Shown here piece by piece: positions 19,285 through 26,519 of a stretch of 64,000 bases of DNA (position 1 is the stretch's first letter; every line of letters starts with the position of its first letter). This stretch comes from Aquimarina sp. AU58 (lineage in GTDB: Bacteria > Bacteroidota > Bacteroidia > Flavobacteriales > Flavobacteriaceae): the NCBI RefSeq assembly GCF_900312745.1, contig NZ_OMPD01000009.1:682001-746000 (forward strand), read 5' to 3'. The position numbers and the translations under genes are program-made. Below the pieces are notes generated by a model, which saw nothing but the letters and a program-made list of their open reading frames with translations, made no database searches and had not been told where the DNA came from.

Positions 19285-19379
19285 GTTACAACAACAAAAT
19301 ATATGTATTAGTGCACTCACGCCTATTAAGGCGCTGAGTATTATACTATACGGATTGCAAATGCGCGTTGTTGGGTATA
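19285..19379. repeat. attC-like spacer repeat (about 95 bp)
   Basis: Left GTTACAACAACAAAATATATG, right GCGCGTTGTTGGGTATAT. The core GTTGGGT at 19370-19376 matches GTTRRRY exactly. Inside are CGCCTATTAAGGCG (a perfect 5-bp stem with a 4-base loop) and CGGATTGCAAATGCG. Its length falls in the normal attC range. Confidence 0.68.
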
Positions 19380-19381
19380 TA

Positions 19382-19840
19382 CTATTTATTCTTTCTAATA
19401 TATTTTTCTACAACGTACCTTTTTATGTTAGCTTCTTTTACTTCCTCTAGCCCATATTGTATAAGAGTATCTCCTTTTATTTCTACCGTAAATGGAAATT
19501 TGTGACCTCTTACAGCTTCTACTGCACAATATTGTAATGTTTCTGTATACGTATTTCCTTCTAGAGTATAGGTGCCTCCCCCTCCATAAAAACCATCTGG
19601 GTTGGTATGATCTTGATTAAAAAATGCAAAATGATCCTTACCGATGATTTTTATAAAATCTGATGCGGTCATGTCTTTAATTTTTACAGAATCTCCTTCT
19701 TTGATCTCTCCATACACCATTTTCCATGCTCCTTCTATTTTTTTGATCTCTTTAGGTTTTGATAGGGTTGGGGTGGTTTCATTTTTGTTGCAGGTCATAA
19801 AAATAAAAGAACAAGCTACTAGTATAATTTGGTTTCTCAT
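19382..19840 (-). CDS. Lipocalin-like lipoprotein (DUF4488 type)
   Basis: About 152 residues from ATG 19840, chosen because MRNQIILVACSFIFMTC is a lipoprotein signal; the frame continues upstream to 19903 without one. IEGAWKMVYGEIKEGD is the start of a lipocalin-like barrel, followed by FAFFNQDHTNPDGFYGGGGT and NTYTETLQYCA, as in DUF4488/lipocalin-like proteins of Bacteroidetes. Ligand unknown. It is 52 bases from the next lipoprotein gene with no spacer repeat between them, so the two may be one unit. Confidence 0.78.
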   Translation of the reverse strand: MRNQIILVACSFIFMTCNKNETTPTLSKPKEIKKIEGAWKMVYGEIKEGDSVKIKDMTASDFIKIIGKDHFAFFNQDHTNPDGFYGGGGTYTLEGNTYTETLQYCAVEAVRGHKFPFTVEIKGDTLIQYGLEEVKEANIKRYVVEKYIRKNK

Positions 19841-19892
19841 AAAATGTTGATTGATGTCGATAAAGTTAATTTTATTTTCTTTTTTTAATGGT

Positions 19893-20372
19893 TTATATTC
19901 CATCGAAGATGTTTTGAACCTGGTTCTCTAATAAAACATCTTCGCTTATTATTTTTAAGAGCGTTGTTTTGGATTTCAAAATTAACTCACCTTCATTTTC
20001 ACCTTTTTGTATCTTATAACTATTAAGAAAAACCTTTTTCGAAAAATTGAATATCTCATCATTGTAGTTACTATCACTTAATTTGAATTCAATTTCTTGG
20101 TTATTTTTGATGTAATCAACATGCATTCTGTCGCTTTTAAATCCCGGAAGGATAACCTCAGAACGATTATTTCGGAATTTGATTTTCTCAGCATTTTCAA
20201 ATCCTGTTACATTAAATGTTATTTCTATTCCATTAGAGATTGATTCTGGATATACCTTTTTCCCATTAAATTCCATTTCAGTAATAATCCAATTTCCGTC
20301 CATTATTTTTGGAATTCCGTTAGAACATGAAATTATTGAACATATAAAAATTATAAATAATAGTTTTTTCAT
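19893..20372 (-). CDS. Hypothetical lipoprotein, 159 residues
   Basis: Lipoprotein signal KKLLFIIFICSIISC. The mature part opens with MDGNWIITEMEFNGKKVYPE, again a lipocalin-like or META-like beta-barrel opening, and is strand-rich throughout. It may be a distant relative of the gene just downstream. No catalytic residues are apparent. The pair lies between two attC-like repeats (19285-19379 and 20382-20552). Confidence 0.75.
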   Translation of the reverse strand: MKKLLFIIFICSIISCSNGIPKIMDGNWIITEMEFNGKKVYPESISNGIEITFNVTGFENAEKIKFRNNRSEVILPGFKSDRMHVDYIKNNQEIEFKLSDSNYNDEIFNFSKKVFLNSYKIQKGENEGELILKSKTTLLKIISEDVLLENQVQNIFDGI

Positions 20373-20381
20373 AATTATTAT

Positions 20382-20552
20382 GCATAACGTTTAATATATG
20401 TGTCGTAGTAGAGTAAATTGTTACTTTGCGTTGAGCTTTTCTGCGCATTGGTTGCGAATTTTCATTTCTGCAAGCATTGCACCTTACCAAAAATACAACA
20501 ACCATTCGATTGATCACTCATCTGCTATGGTCACATATATGGTGTTGGCAAC
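20382..20552. repeat. attC-like spacer repeat (about 171 bp)
   Basis: Left GCATAACGTTTAATATATGTG, right CACATATATGGTGTTGGCAAC: outer arms with ATATATGTG/CACATATAT paired, ends in AAC/GTT. Inner short inverted repeats (TTGCGTTGAGC ... GGTTGCGAA) are imperfect. Confidence 0.68.
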
Positions 20553-20558
20553 AGTTTT

Positions 20559-21377
20559 TTATTTTTCGTAAAACTCTTTTAAAATAATATTTTTTCCTTT
20601 GGTCAACCTTTTTAATTCTTTTATAAGATAATAACGGTGCATGAACCCATTAGTGACGATAATTCTTTTTCCTTTGTTTAGTTCAGCCATTCTCATAATG
20701 TTTTTAGCCATAGTTTGATTTCTTAAATCCCAAAACTCATCAGCTAATTGATATCCATCACGATAACTGATTTTTTGTCCATTTGGTTTAGTATGAAAAC
20801 GGTTTGCAAACTCATCTCTTGTATTTGTTATTTTTGTCAACATCTTATACTGATAATATTGCCTTTCTGCACAAATACTATCTGTTGTAGGGTTATTAAA
20901 ATTTTCAGGAGATTTAGAGGCTAGTACTTTTAGCGGTTCTATAAGAGCTTGCCATTTATTAAAAATATTAGCTTCTGAAGCAGATAATAAATTGGCTTTA
21001 TTTAAACTGTCTAGAAGTTTTGTAGTTAACCCATCAGTGGGACGAGAACCAATATTTATTCTGTGTTGAATTCTACCTTCAAAACCATAGGGCCTTAATT
21101 TGGTCATAGGGTATTTTTCAGCATATTTTGTAGATGCCATAGTTTCATTACTATTTAAGGCTTTTTTTAGCCTAAAATCAGTGGTGAAAAAAGAGGAATC
21201 CCCTTCTAGTAATATTAAATCTGGCTTTATGTCTTCTAGTATATCAAAGAGGATTTCTGAATTAAAGTTGGGTTCTGGATTATGTAGAGTTCCAATGAGA
21301 ATTATTTCAGTCGTTTTTTCTTTTTCACAAGATAGAATCGTTATTAAAGTCAGTAATATTAGTATTGTTTTATTCAT
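20559..21377 (-). CDS. TraB/GumN-like (DUF5694-type) lipoprotein
   Basis: 272 residues from ATG 21377 (MNKTILILLTLITILSC, lipoprotein signal); the longer frame to 21431 enters the spacer repeat. EIILIGTLHNPEPNFNSEIL and PDLILLEGDSSFF are the conserved strand-turn motifs (G-T-x-H, E-G) of the TraB/ChaN/DUF5694 group, and KRIIVTNGFMHRYYL carries a C-terminal His. These are thought to be metal-dependent hydrolase-like proteins; the substrate is unknown. A second, unrelated-length member of the same broad group lies at 24351-25610. Confidence 0.72.
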   Translation of the reverse strand: MNKTILILLTLITILSCEKEKTTEIILIGTLHNPEPNFNSEILFDILEDIKPDLILLEGDSSFFTTDFRLKKALNSNETMASTKYAEKYPMTKLRPYGFEGRIQHRINIGSRPTDGLTTKLLDSLNKANLLSASEANIFNKWQALIEPLKVLASKSPENFNNPTTDSICAERQYYQYKMLTKITNTRDEFANRFHTKPNGQKISYRDGYQLADEFWDLRNQTMAKNIMRMAELNKGKRIIVTNGFMHRYYLIKELKRLTKGKNIILKEFYEK

Positions 21378-21390
21378 TTTTTTTAATTGT

Positions 21391-21585
21391 TGCCAACAAT
21401 AGTATATGCAAACCAATTCACATATACCCACTTATAAGTGTTTGTAATTGCTTATAAGCGTTTTATTTATTTAATCACCCAAAGCTACCATTATCTTTTT
21501 GATATGGCAATGGTAATGTATATAGAAGGAGGAGAATTTTTTTGCATGACTATCGTTAACGGATTGTGAATCTGTGTTGTTGGAT
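21391..21585. repeat. attC-like spacer repeat (long form)
   Basis: Starts TGCCAACAATAGTATATGCA and ends TGTTGTTGGAT; GTTGGAT at 21579-21585 matches GTTRRRY. It holds the inner palindrome TATATG...CACATATA and the module CTACCATTATCTTTTTGATA ... GGCAATGGTA, then TCGTTAACGGATTGTGAATC as at 16990. Confidence 0.65.
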
Positions 21586-21607
21586 TTTGTTGTTGTTTAC
21601 AAGCAAT

Positions 21608-22306
21608 TTATTTAAATGTTACCTCTCCTTTTGGGGTTTTAATGGTTACTTTAAGTTGTGTTGTATCGCTATCTTCCATCTTCATGAATTGAATCGTTGA
21701 TTTGTTCTTCAATAAAATGTCTGCTATATCCTTCTTATTCGGAGTTTTAATTTGAAATTCTTTCAAAAAACAAAACGTGTTCTCTTGAATCGAAGGATGA
21801 GTTGTTTGATCAGACCAACTTATAAAGAAAGGATTAATGTTTAGCCCTGGATTAGTTATCCGTAATAACTTCCATTTCAATTCCTCTCCGTTGGGTTTAT
21901 TTCTTGACCAATTTTCAATTCCTTTGGTTTCAAATTGAGAGTCTACGATTGTTTTTTCCAGAAATTCTATGGTATCAGTAGCTATTGCAAAACCAATAGG
22001 CTTTAAAACATTTATATTTTTAAAAAATTCAGGAATTGTGTCCAATTCATTCTTTGGTGCCAGGATTTCTATATAAATCATATCTCCCATGGGTACAATA
22101 GCATTATGAGTATAACTGTTCGGATGCCCGCCTCCATATACTGCTTTTACCCCGGTTAATTCCTCAAATTGCTTAATGCCCAAATCAAGGTCATTTATAG
22201 CCAGTATGATATGGTCTATTTGCATATTGTTTACTTCTTTTTTTGCACATCCTATGGATATCAATACTACAATGCAAAAAGCAAAATATGGATATTTTCT
22301 TTTCAT
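21608..22306 (-). CDS. VOC/glyoxalase-3-like lipoprotein
   Basis: 232 residues from ATG 22306; signal KYPYFAFCIVVLISIGC gives a lipoprotein. IDHIILAINDLDLGIKQFEE, VYGGGHPNSYTHNAIVPMGD and MIYIEILAP match the Glyoxalase_3-like VOC domain; later GEELKWKLLRITNPG and WSDQTTHPS are typical for this group. A membrane-anchored version is unusual because most are cytoplasmic. The substrate is unknown. Confidence 0.82.
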   Translation of the reverse strand: MKRKYPYFAFCIVVLISIGCAKKEVNNMQIDHIILAINDLDLGIKQFEELTGVKAVYGGGHPNSYTHNAIVPMGDMIYIEILAPKNELDTIPEFFKNINVLKPIGFAIATDTIEFLEKTIVDSQFETKGIENWSRNKPNGEELKWKLLRITNPGLNINPFFISWSDQTTHPSIQENTFCFLKEFQIKTPNKKDIADILLKNKSTIQFMKMEDSDTTQLKVTIKTPKGEVTFK

Positions 22307-22317
22307 TTTGATCATAA

Positions 22318-22531
22318 TTATTCAGAATAATAATATATGTATACGGGTATACATATATCCATTTGTAGGTGTTTATAAGCATTAATCACCCAAAGCTACC
22401 ATTATCTTTTTAATATAGCAATGGTAGTGTATAGGGTAGGAGATTTTTTCCTATATCATCGAAGTGCTAAGGTTTTTATCTAGACGTAGAGTGTTGTATT
22501 GCACGGATTTAAGGTGTAAATCTACGCTGTC
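22318..22531. repeat. Spacer repeat, 97% identical in part to 24165-24328
   Basis: The left part is an ATATGTATACGGGTATACATAT palindrome, but the TAACAA core is degenerate. Positions 22368-22531 match 24165-24328 over 164 bases with 5 mismatches and no gap by my alignment. It contains the CTACCATTATC...CAATGGTA and CACGGATTTAAGGTG modules. Confidence 0.8.
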
Positions 22532-22548
22532 TAGTTTGTTGTTGTTTA

Positions 22549-23379
22549 TTATTTCTGTGTTCCTTCTAAGGTTTTTTGTAAATCTGAACTTGTTTTTTCG
22601 TCAATTATGCCCGTTAATTGGCCACTTTCAAAATCGTATTTTTTGATTAAAGTTGGCTCATTATATTCCTCATATAGGCCATCATTATTTTTATCAACTC
22701 CAAATCTGATAATCAAATCTTTACTATTATTAATGAATTTATAATTGTAAACATCCATTCCATCAATTCCGATTTTTTGCATTTTCTTTTGACTAAATGA
22801 ATAAATATAAAGTGATTTAAAATCCATTAAATTTATCACTCCATCTTTATAAGTGTCTTTTTCAGATGCTTTTATTAATAATAGTATTTCTTTGTCAAAA
22901 TATTCTGTTTTTATATCATTGAAGTTTACTCTTTCGTCAAATAATTTGTTGTTTTTTCCATTATTTGGATTGTAAACAATGACATTGTTAAATGCCCCAT
23001 AAAACTCACCTGAATATCTACTATCTGGTTTTTCATAAAGTTCATCAGAGTAAGAAAATGCATTTAGAAGTCCGTTGATGTTTTCTTTTTCATTCAAGGT
23101 TTTGTGGGAAACAGGAATAATATAAATAGAATTTAAAGTATCTATTAATTTAGGGCTTTCGTATGAGATTACTTGTTCTCTTTTATTCTCCTTTTGTAGT
23201 TTTTCAATTTTTTCGTTAGATAAGATGCCTGTTTCAGGATCATGATAGTTAGATCTGCTATATTCTTGAATTGCAATTGAAATAAAAGCAATTAAAGCGA
23301 CCACTAAAAATATCGCTCCAATTGTCCCCAAAACAGCAAGTAATTTTTGATTATAATTTTTTACTTTATCTATTTTCAT
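22549..23379 (-). CDS. Hypothetical membrane-anchored protein, 276 residues
   Basis: One N-terminal transmembrane helix (residues about 12-37, AVLGTIGAIFLVVALIAFIS) anchors an extracytoplasmic domain. Notable segments: IYIIPVSHKTLNEKENINGL, and FGVDKNNDGLYEEYNEP, which looks like a DxNxDG calcium-binding loop. No family recognised. A second gene follows upstream (23466-24101), and the pair is bracketed by the 97% identical repeats, suggesting a two-gene unit. Confidence 0.72.
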   Translation of the reverse strand: MKIDKVKNYNQKLLAVLGTIGAIFLVVALIAFISIAIQEYSRSNYHDPETGILSNEKIEKLQKENKREQVISYESPKLIDTLNSIYIIPVSHKTLNEKENINGLLNAFSYSDELYEKPDSRYSGEFYGAFNNVIVYNPNNGKNNKLFDERVNFNDIKTEYFDKEILLLIKASEKDTYKDGVINLMDFKSLYIYSFSQKKMQKIGIDGMDVYNYKFINNSKDLIIRFGVDKNNDGLYEEYNEPTLIKKYDFESGQLTGIIDEKTSSDLQKTLEGTQK

Positions 23380-23465
23380 TATTTAGTTTCTCAAATTAGT
23401 TACATCGGTTTGACTAAACTACATTTTAATGCAGTTTAGGTTTTATTAACAAAAGATTTTTCTAG

Positions 23466-24101
23466 TTACTCGCCTAATGTATGCAATAGAGGACCTTCCC
23501 ATGCTGCTGCTTCTCTATATTCCTCATTAAAATAAAATGAAAGTGGGTAATTAATATCTAACTTGGATAAGCTTTCTTTAGTGAAATATTGTGGTATTAC
23601 TTTTTTAAGGAAATCGTAAACCAATTCATTTATAAAATCGAAGGTTTCCTCAATAAATTTTTGGGTTCCCACATCTTCCATAGCTTCATCATTGCATTCT
23701 GCAGAATTAATAAAATTGTATAGCTCTATATAATCTTCTAATTCTAATAGCTCTTCGTGGTATTTATGATCTTCATTCGACAAAGCATGTAATTCGATAG
23801 TACCATGAGGCTCACTTAGTCTGAAATCAAACAAGTTAATATTGATGTCTTTGTATTTTGAAATAAGAGTATTAAGAATATTAGCAAAGATTTTATCTGT
23901 ATTTTCTTTATCACAAAGTACTTGTGCAAGATCATCTATGATATCAAAAATTTGATATGAATCAATTTTGTCTTTAATTTCTTTAATGTTAACGCCTTTG
24001 TACAACTTAAGAATTAATGATTTTTTTGTTAAATAGTATTTCTTTTTATCTTCTGAAAACAATGTAGAAGTATTAAAGATTTCGCTTAGAGAGGTTGTCA
24101 T
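23466..24101 (-). CDS. Hypothetical protein, 211 residues
   Basis: A soluble, acidic, helix-rich protein with no signal peptide. Segments: YYLTKKSLILKLYKGVNIKE, DIIDDLAQVLCDKENTDKIF, and an acidic HEELLELEDYIELYNFINSA. The end has FYFNEEYREAAAWEGPLLHT. I do not recognise a family; size and composition resemble immunity or cytoplasmic accessory proteins, which is only a guess. The 86-base gap to the next gene contains no spacer repeat. Confidence 0.7.
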   Translation of the reverse strand: MTTSLSEIFNTSTLFSEDKKKYYLTKKSLILKLYKGVNIKEIKDKIDSYQIFDIIDDLAQVLCDKENTDKIFANILNTLISKYKDININLFDFRLSEPHGTIELHALSNEDHKYHEELLELEDYIELYNFINSAECNDEAMEDVGTQKFIEETFDFINELVYDFLKKVIPQYFTKESLSKLDINYPLSFYFNEEYREAAAWEGPLLHTLGE

Positions 24102-24117
24102 TTTTTATGTTCTAATT

Positions 24118-24328
24118 TTTGTTAACCATAGTATATGCATACTTGTACACATATATCTGTTTATGGTGTTTATAAGCATTAATCACCCAAAGCTACCATT
24201 ATCTTTTTAATATAGCAATGGTACTGTATAGGGTAGGAGATTTTTTCCTATATCATCGAAGTGCTGAGGTTTTTATCTAGACGTAGAGTGTTGTATTGCA
24301 CGGATTTAAGGTGCAAATCCGCGCTGTC
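24118..24328. repeat. attC-like spacer repeat, near-identical copy of 22368-22531
   Basis: Begins TTGTTAACCATAGTATATGC and includes the palindrome TATGCATACTTGTACACATA. From 24165 to 24328 it is nearly identical to 22368-22531. It ends CGCGCTGTC. The two copies lie in direct orientation and bracket 22549-24101. Confidence 0.8.
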
Positions 24329-24350
24329 GGGTTTGAATTGTACAATCAAT

Positions 24351-25610
24351 TTAGTTTTTATAATCTCTAATATCCTCTGTAGTAGCTGTAAGAGTTTTCA
24401 TGAGAACAGAATCATATCTATAAAGTAGCTTTTTGAATTTCTTATCGTCTACCTTAATTTTTCCATTGTAAATAGCCTTTTTAAGAGGCCTTAAATCCAA
24501 GAGAGTCCAAAGATTTTCTTCCTGATGCTTAAATAATTTCTTATATTCTGGAACATATTTTAAACGATCAATTTTTTCTCCACTACTTCTAATATAATAT
24601 CTGCCAGCAAGGGCAAGATTAAAACTTTTGGAATTATTTAATATTGATAATTCATATAAAGTATTTCCAATATCATAAATAGCTAAAGGGTTTTTTCCAT
24701 AAACAGTATGCATACTACCCATTTTTAAGATCATTTTTGGATTAGGCTCCTTTAATAAAGCTTTTTTATAATAGTCAAAAAAGTAATGTTTCATCATAAT
24801 CGCCCTGGAGTTATTACTTTCGAAGTATTGTTTTGTTGGACCATTTCCGTAAGCATATATTTTCCAACTTTTTTCTAACTCTGTCAATAGCGTAGTAAGC
24901 TCATTATCTACTCCTTTTGATTCAGCAATAAACTCAAGAATATGTTTATCTTTCAATAAAAGATTAAATTTAGATTTTGATTTCGTAGTAAGATGCTTTA
25001 ATAAAGATGCGCGAGCTTCTTTATAGATCTTTTCATAGCTTTTTGAATTGTTTTTTAATTTTTTTGTCTTATTAAAAATATCATCAAATAAGAAGGGAGC
25101 TGCATATACAAACTCTTGATCGATTCCCCAGATATTATACGCATTAGTTATAGCAGTTTCTAGCATTCTAACTTCATCAACCCCATCAAAAAAGGGAATT
25201 GGATTTGTTAAATCATCTGGATTATACTTTTTATAAAAATTGGATAAAGAATCAATACCATTTTTTTGCTTAATAATAGATAGCAATTTTTTTTTACTAA
25301 AAGGACCAATCTCAATAGCAAAGTTGTTGTACCCTTTAGGCTTTAGTAAGTTAAGAATAGCAGAAGTAAATTCGGGAGTCTCTTTATTTCCGTGTAACTC
25401 ACCAATCATAAAAAATTGAGAATTTTCAGCTTCTCTTTTAAGAAAATCTTTCCCATTTCCAATAATTTCATTGTTTACAATTTTGAAAGTATATGTATTT
25501 AACTGAATAATCGAGTCAATAGAATACTCATTTTGTGCAGACGACTTTCTTGAAGCAAAACAAACAAGCAACACAATAACAAAAAATAAAAATTTTCTAA
25601 TATTTTTCAT
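24351..25610 (-). CDS. Erythromycin-esterase/ChaN-like exported protein
   Basis: 419 residues with a signal peptide (KFLFFVIVLLVCFASRKSSA). FFMIGELHGNKETPEFTSAI gives the conserved G-E-x-H motif, NNFAIEIGPFSKKKL the E-x-G motif, and MILKMGSMHTVYG the late G-x-x-H motif of the EreA/ChaN/TraB superfamily. IWGIDQEFVYAAPFLFDDIF fits the same fold. Family members are putative metal-dependent hydrolases; only a few inactivate macrolides, so resistance should not be assumed. Exported, probably periplasmic. Confidence 0.78.
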   Translation of the reverse strand: MKNIRKFLFFVIVLLVCFASRKSSAQNEYSIDSIIQLNTYTFKIVNNEIIGNGKDFLKREAENSQFFMIGELHGNKETPEFTSAILNLLKPKGYNNFAIEIGPFSKKKLLSIIKQKNGIDSLSNFYKKYNPDDLTNPIPFFDGVDEVRMLETAITNAYNIWGIDQEFVYAAPFLFDDIFNKTKKLKNNSKSYEKIYKEARASLLKHLTTKSKSKFNLLLKDKHILEFIAESKGVDNELTTLLTELEKSWKIYAYGNGPTKQYFESNNSRAIMMKHYFFDYYKKALLKEPNPKMILKMGSMHTVYGKNPLAIYDIGNTLYELSILNNSKSFNLALAGRYYIRSSGEKIDRLKYVPEYKKLFKHQEENLWTLLDLRPLKKAIYNGKIKVDDKKFKKLLYRYDSVLMKTLTATTEDIRDYKN

Positions 25611-25726
25611 AGTATAGTAGTTTTTATCAAGATGGGATAATATGACAAATGTTACAGTTTGCTTAAAAATTAAGATTTAATTCATTGTCTTTTTCTACGC
25701 TAAAAAAGAGATGATTAATTTTTAAT

Positions 25727-25970
25727 TATTGCCTACAATGATATATGCATACCAGTACCCTGAGGTGTCATACTGTGAGCCCTTCGACAAGGCCTGTCCT
25801 GAGTTTATCGAAGGACACAGGGCACGGGATATAATAAAAAACACGTACTCACGTACCCTGAGGTGCCATACTGAGCTTGAAGTGCTCTCGAAGGGTGTGG
25901 TATGGTTTATGCAATCAAAAACACATTTCTCTCACACGTACCCTGAGCGTAGCCGAAGGGTACTTCGAAC
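25727..25970. repeat. attC-like left end followed by a cluster of REP-like palindromes
   Basis: TGCCTACAATGATATATGCA at 25727 resembles the left arm of the spacer repeats, but the interior is replaced by tandem REP-like units: GAGCCCTTCGACAAGGCC, CCTGAGTTTATCGAAGG, TACCCTGAGGTGCCATACTG, TACCCTGAGCGTAGCCGAAG. This makes up most of the 25611-25973 gap. An open frame crosses it but is only repeat sequence. Confidence 0.6.
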
Positions 25971-25973
25971 CTC

Positions 25974-26279
25974 TCACACCAATTCTATAAGATATTTTAA
26001 CCGATGATAACACTGTTTTGCCAGAGGGCGTAGGGATTCTCCCAGGGGGGTGATGTCATAATCGGTAGCCATACTCATAAAAGCGGCATAGGTCTCGGCC
26101 AGGTAGTCGTTTTTTTTATCACTGGGGATATGCATAAGCTGGTATATGATATCCAATATCTCTAGATGGTGTGTGTTTGATCCCTCTAATCCCAATTGCG
26201 CTAAGCCGTATACCAATTGGCAATGTTTAAGATCCTGTTGTATCAAATCGATGATAAGCTGCTCATTGTTTTGGTGCAT
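25974..26279 (-). CDS. Hypothetical protein, about 101 residues
   Basis: ATG 26279 (MHQNNEQLIIDLIQQDLKHC) is preferred to a TTG at 26315. All-helical: helices around residues 7-30, 35-55, 58-75 and 80-100. It ends CYHRLKYLIELV. No signal peptide and no recognised family. GC content appears higher than in the neighbouring cassette-like genes, nearer to the 35-43 kb genes. Convergent with the truncated HTH remnant next to it. Confidence 0.65.
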   Translation of the reverse strand: MHQNNEQLIIDLIQQDLKHCQLVYGLAQLGLEGSNTHHLEILDIIYQLMHIPSDKKNDYLAETYAAFMSMATDYDITPLGESLRPLAKQCYHRLKYLIELV

Positions 26280-26333
26280 GGTATCTGTTTTAGTGACAAA
26301 ACAAATATCAGCCAATCATACCACATTCTTGTC

Positions 26334-26454
26334 ATACAAAAAGTTGACAAAGTGTTTTTATTTAGAAAACGGAAAAGTAAATCCTACCATTTACTCTCTT
26401 TTGGAAATCTCTAAAGCTTTAGAAGTTTCGTTACCGGAGTTGGTGACGTTTTAA
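26334..26454 (+). pseudogene. Remnant of an XRE-family helix-turn-helix regulator
   Basis: The frame SYKKLTKCFYLENGKVNPTI then YSLLEISKALEVSLPELVTF, ending in TAA at 26454, matches the end of an XRE/Cro domain (LENGKxNPTxxTLxxIAKAL). Helices 1 and 2 and any start codon are missing; the region upstream is shared with the start of the convergent gene. It is too short to function and is read as a 5'-truncated copy. Confidence 0.6.
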
Positions 26455-26519
26455 GGTTTTTTGTTTAGGTTGCTTATCGTATTGCTGGTATTGTAAATAT
26501 GCGATGTCAGTTTTTCCAC

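Noticed and set aside
24351-25610. Macrolide-resistance esterase
   Set aside because: The superfamily motif is present, but most members are of unknown function and nothing here indicates macrolide activity.
25729-26007. 92-codon plus-strand frame
   Set aside because: It is made of REP-like palindromes, as its repetitive translation shows, and overlaps the end of the 25974-26279 gene.
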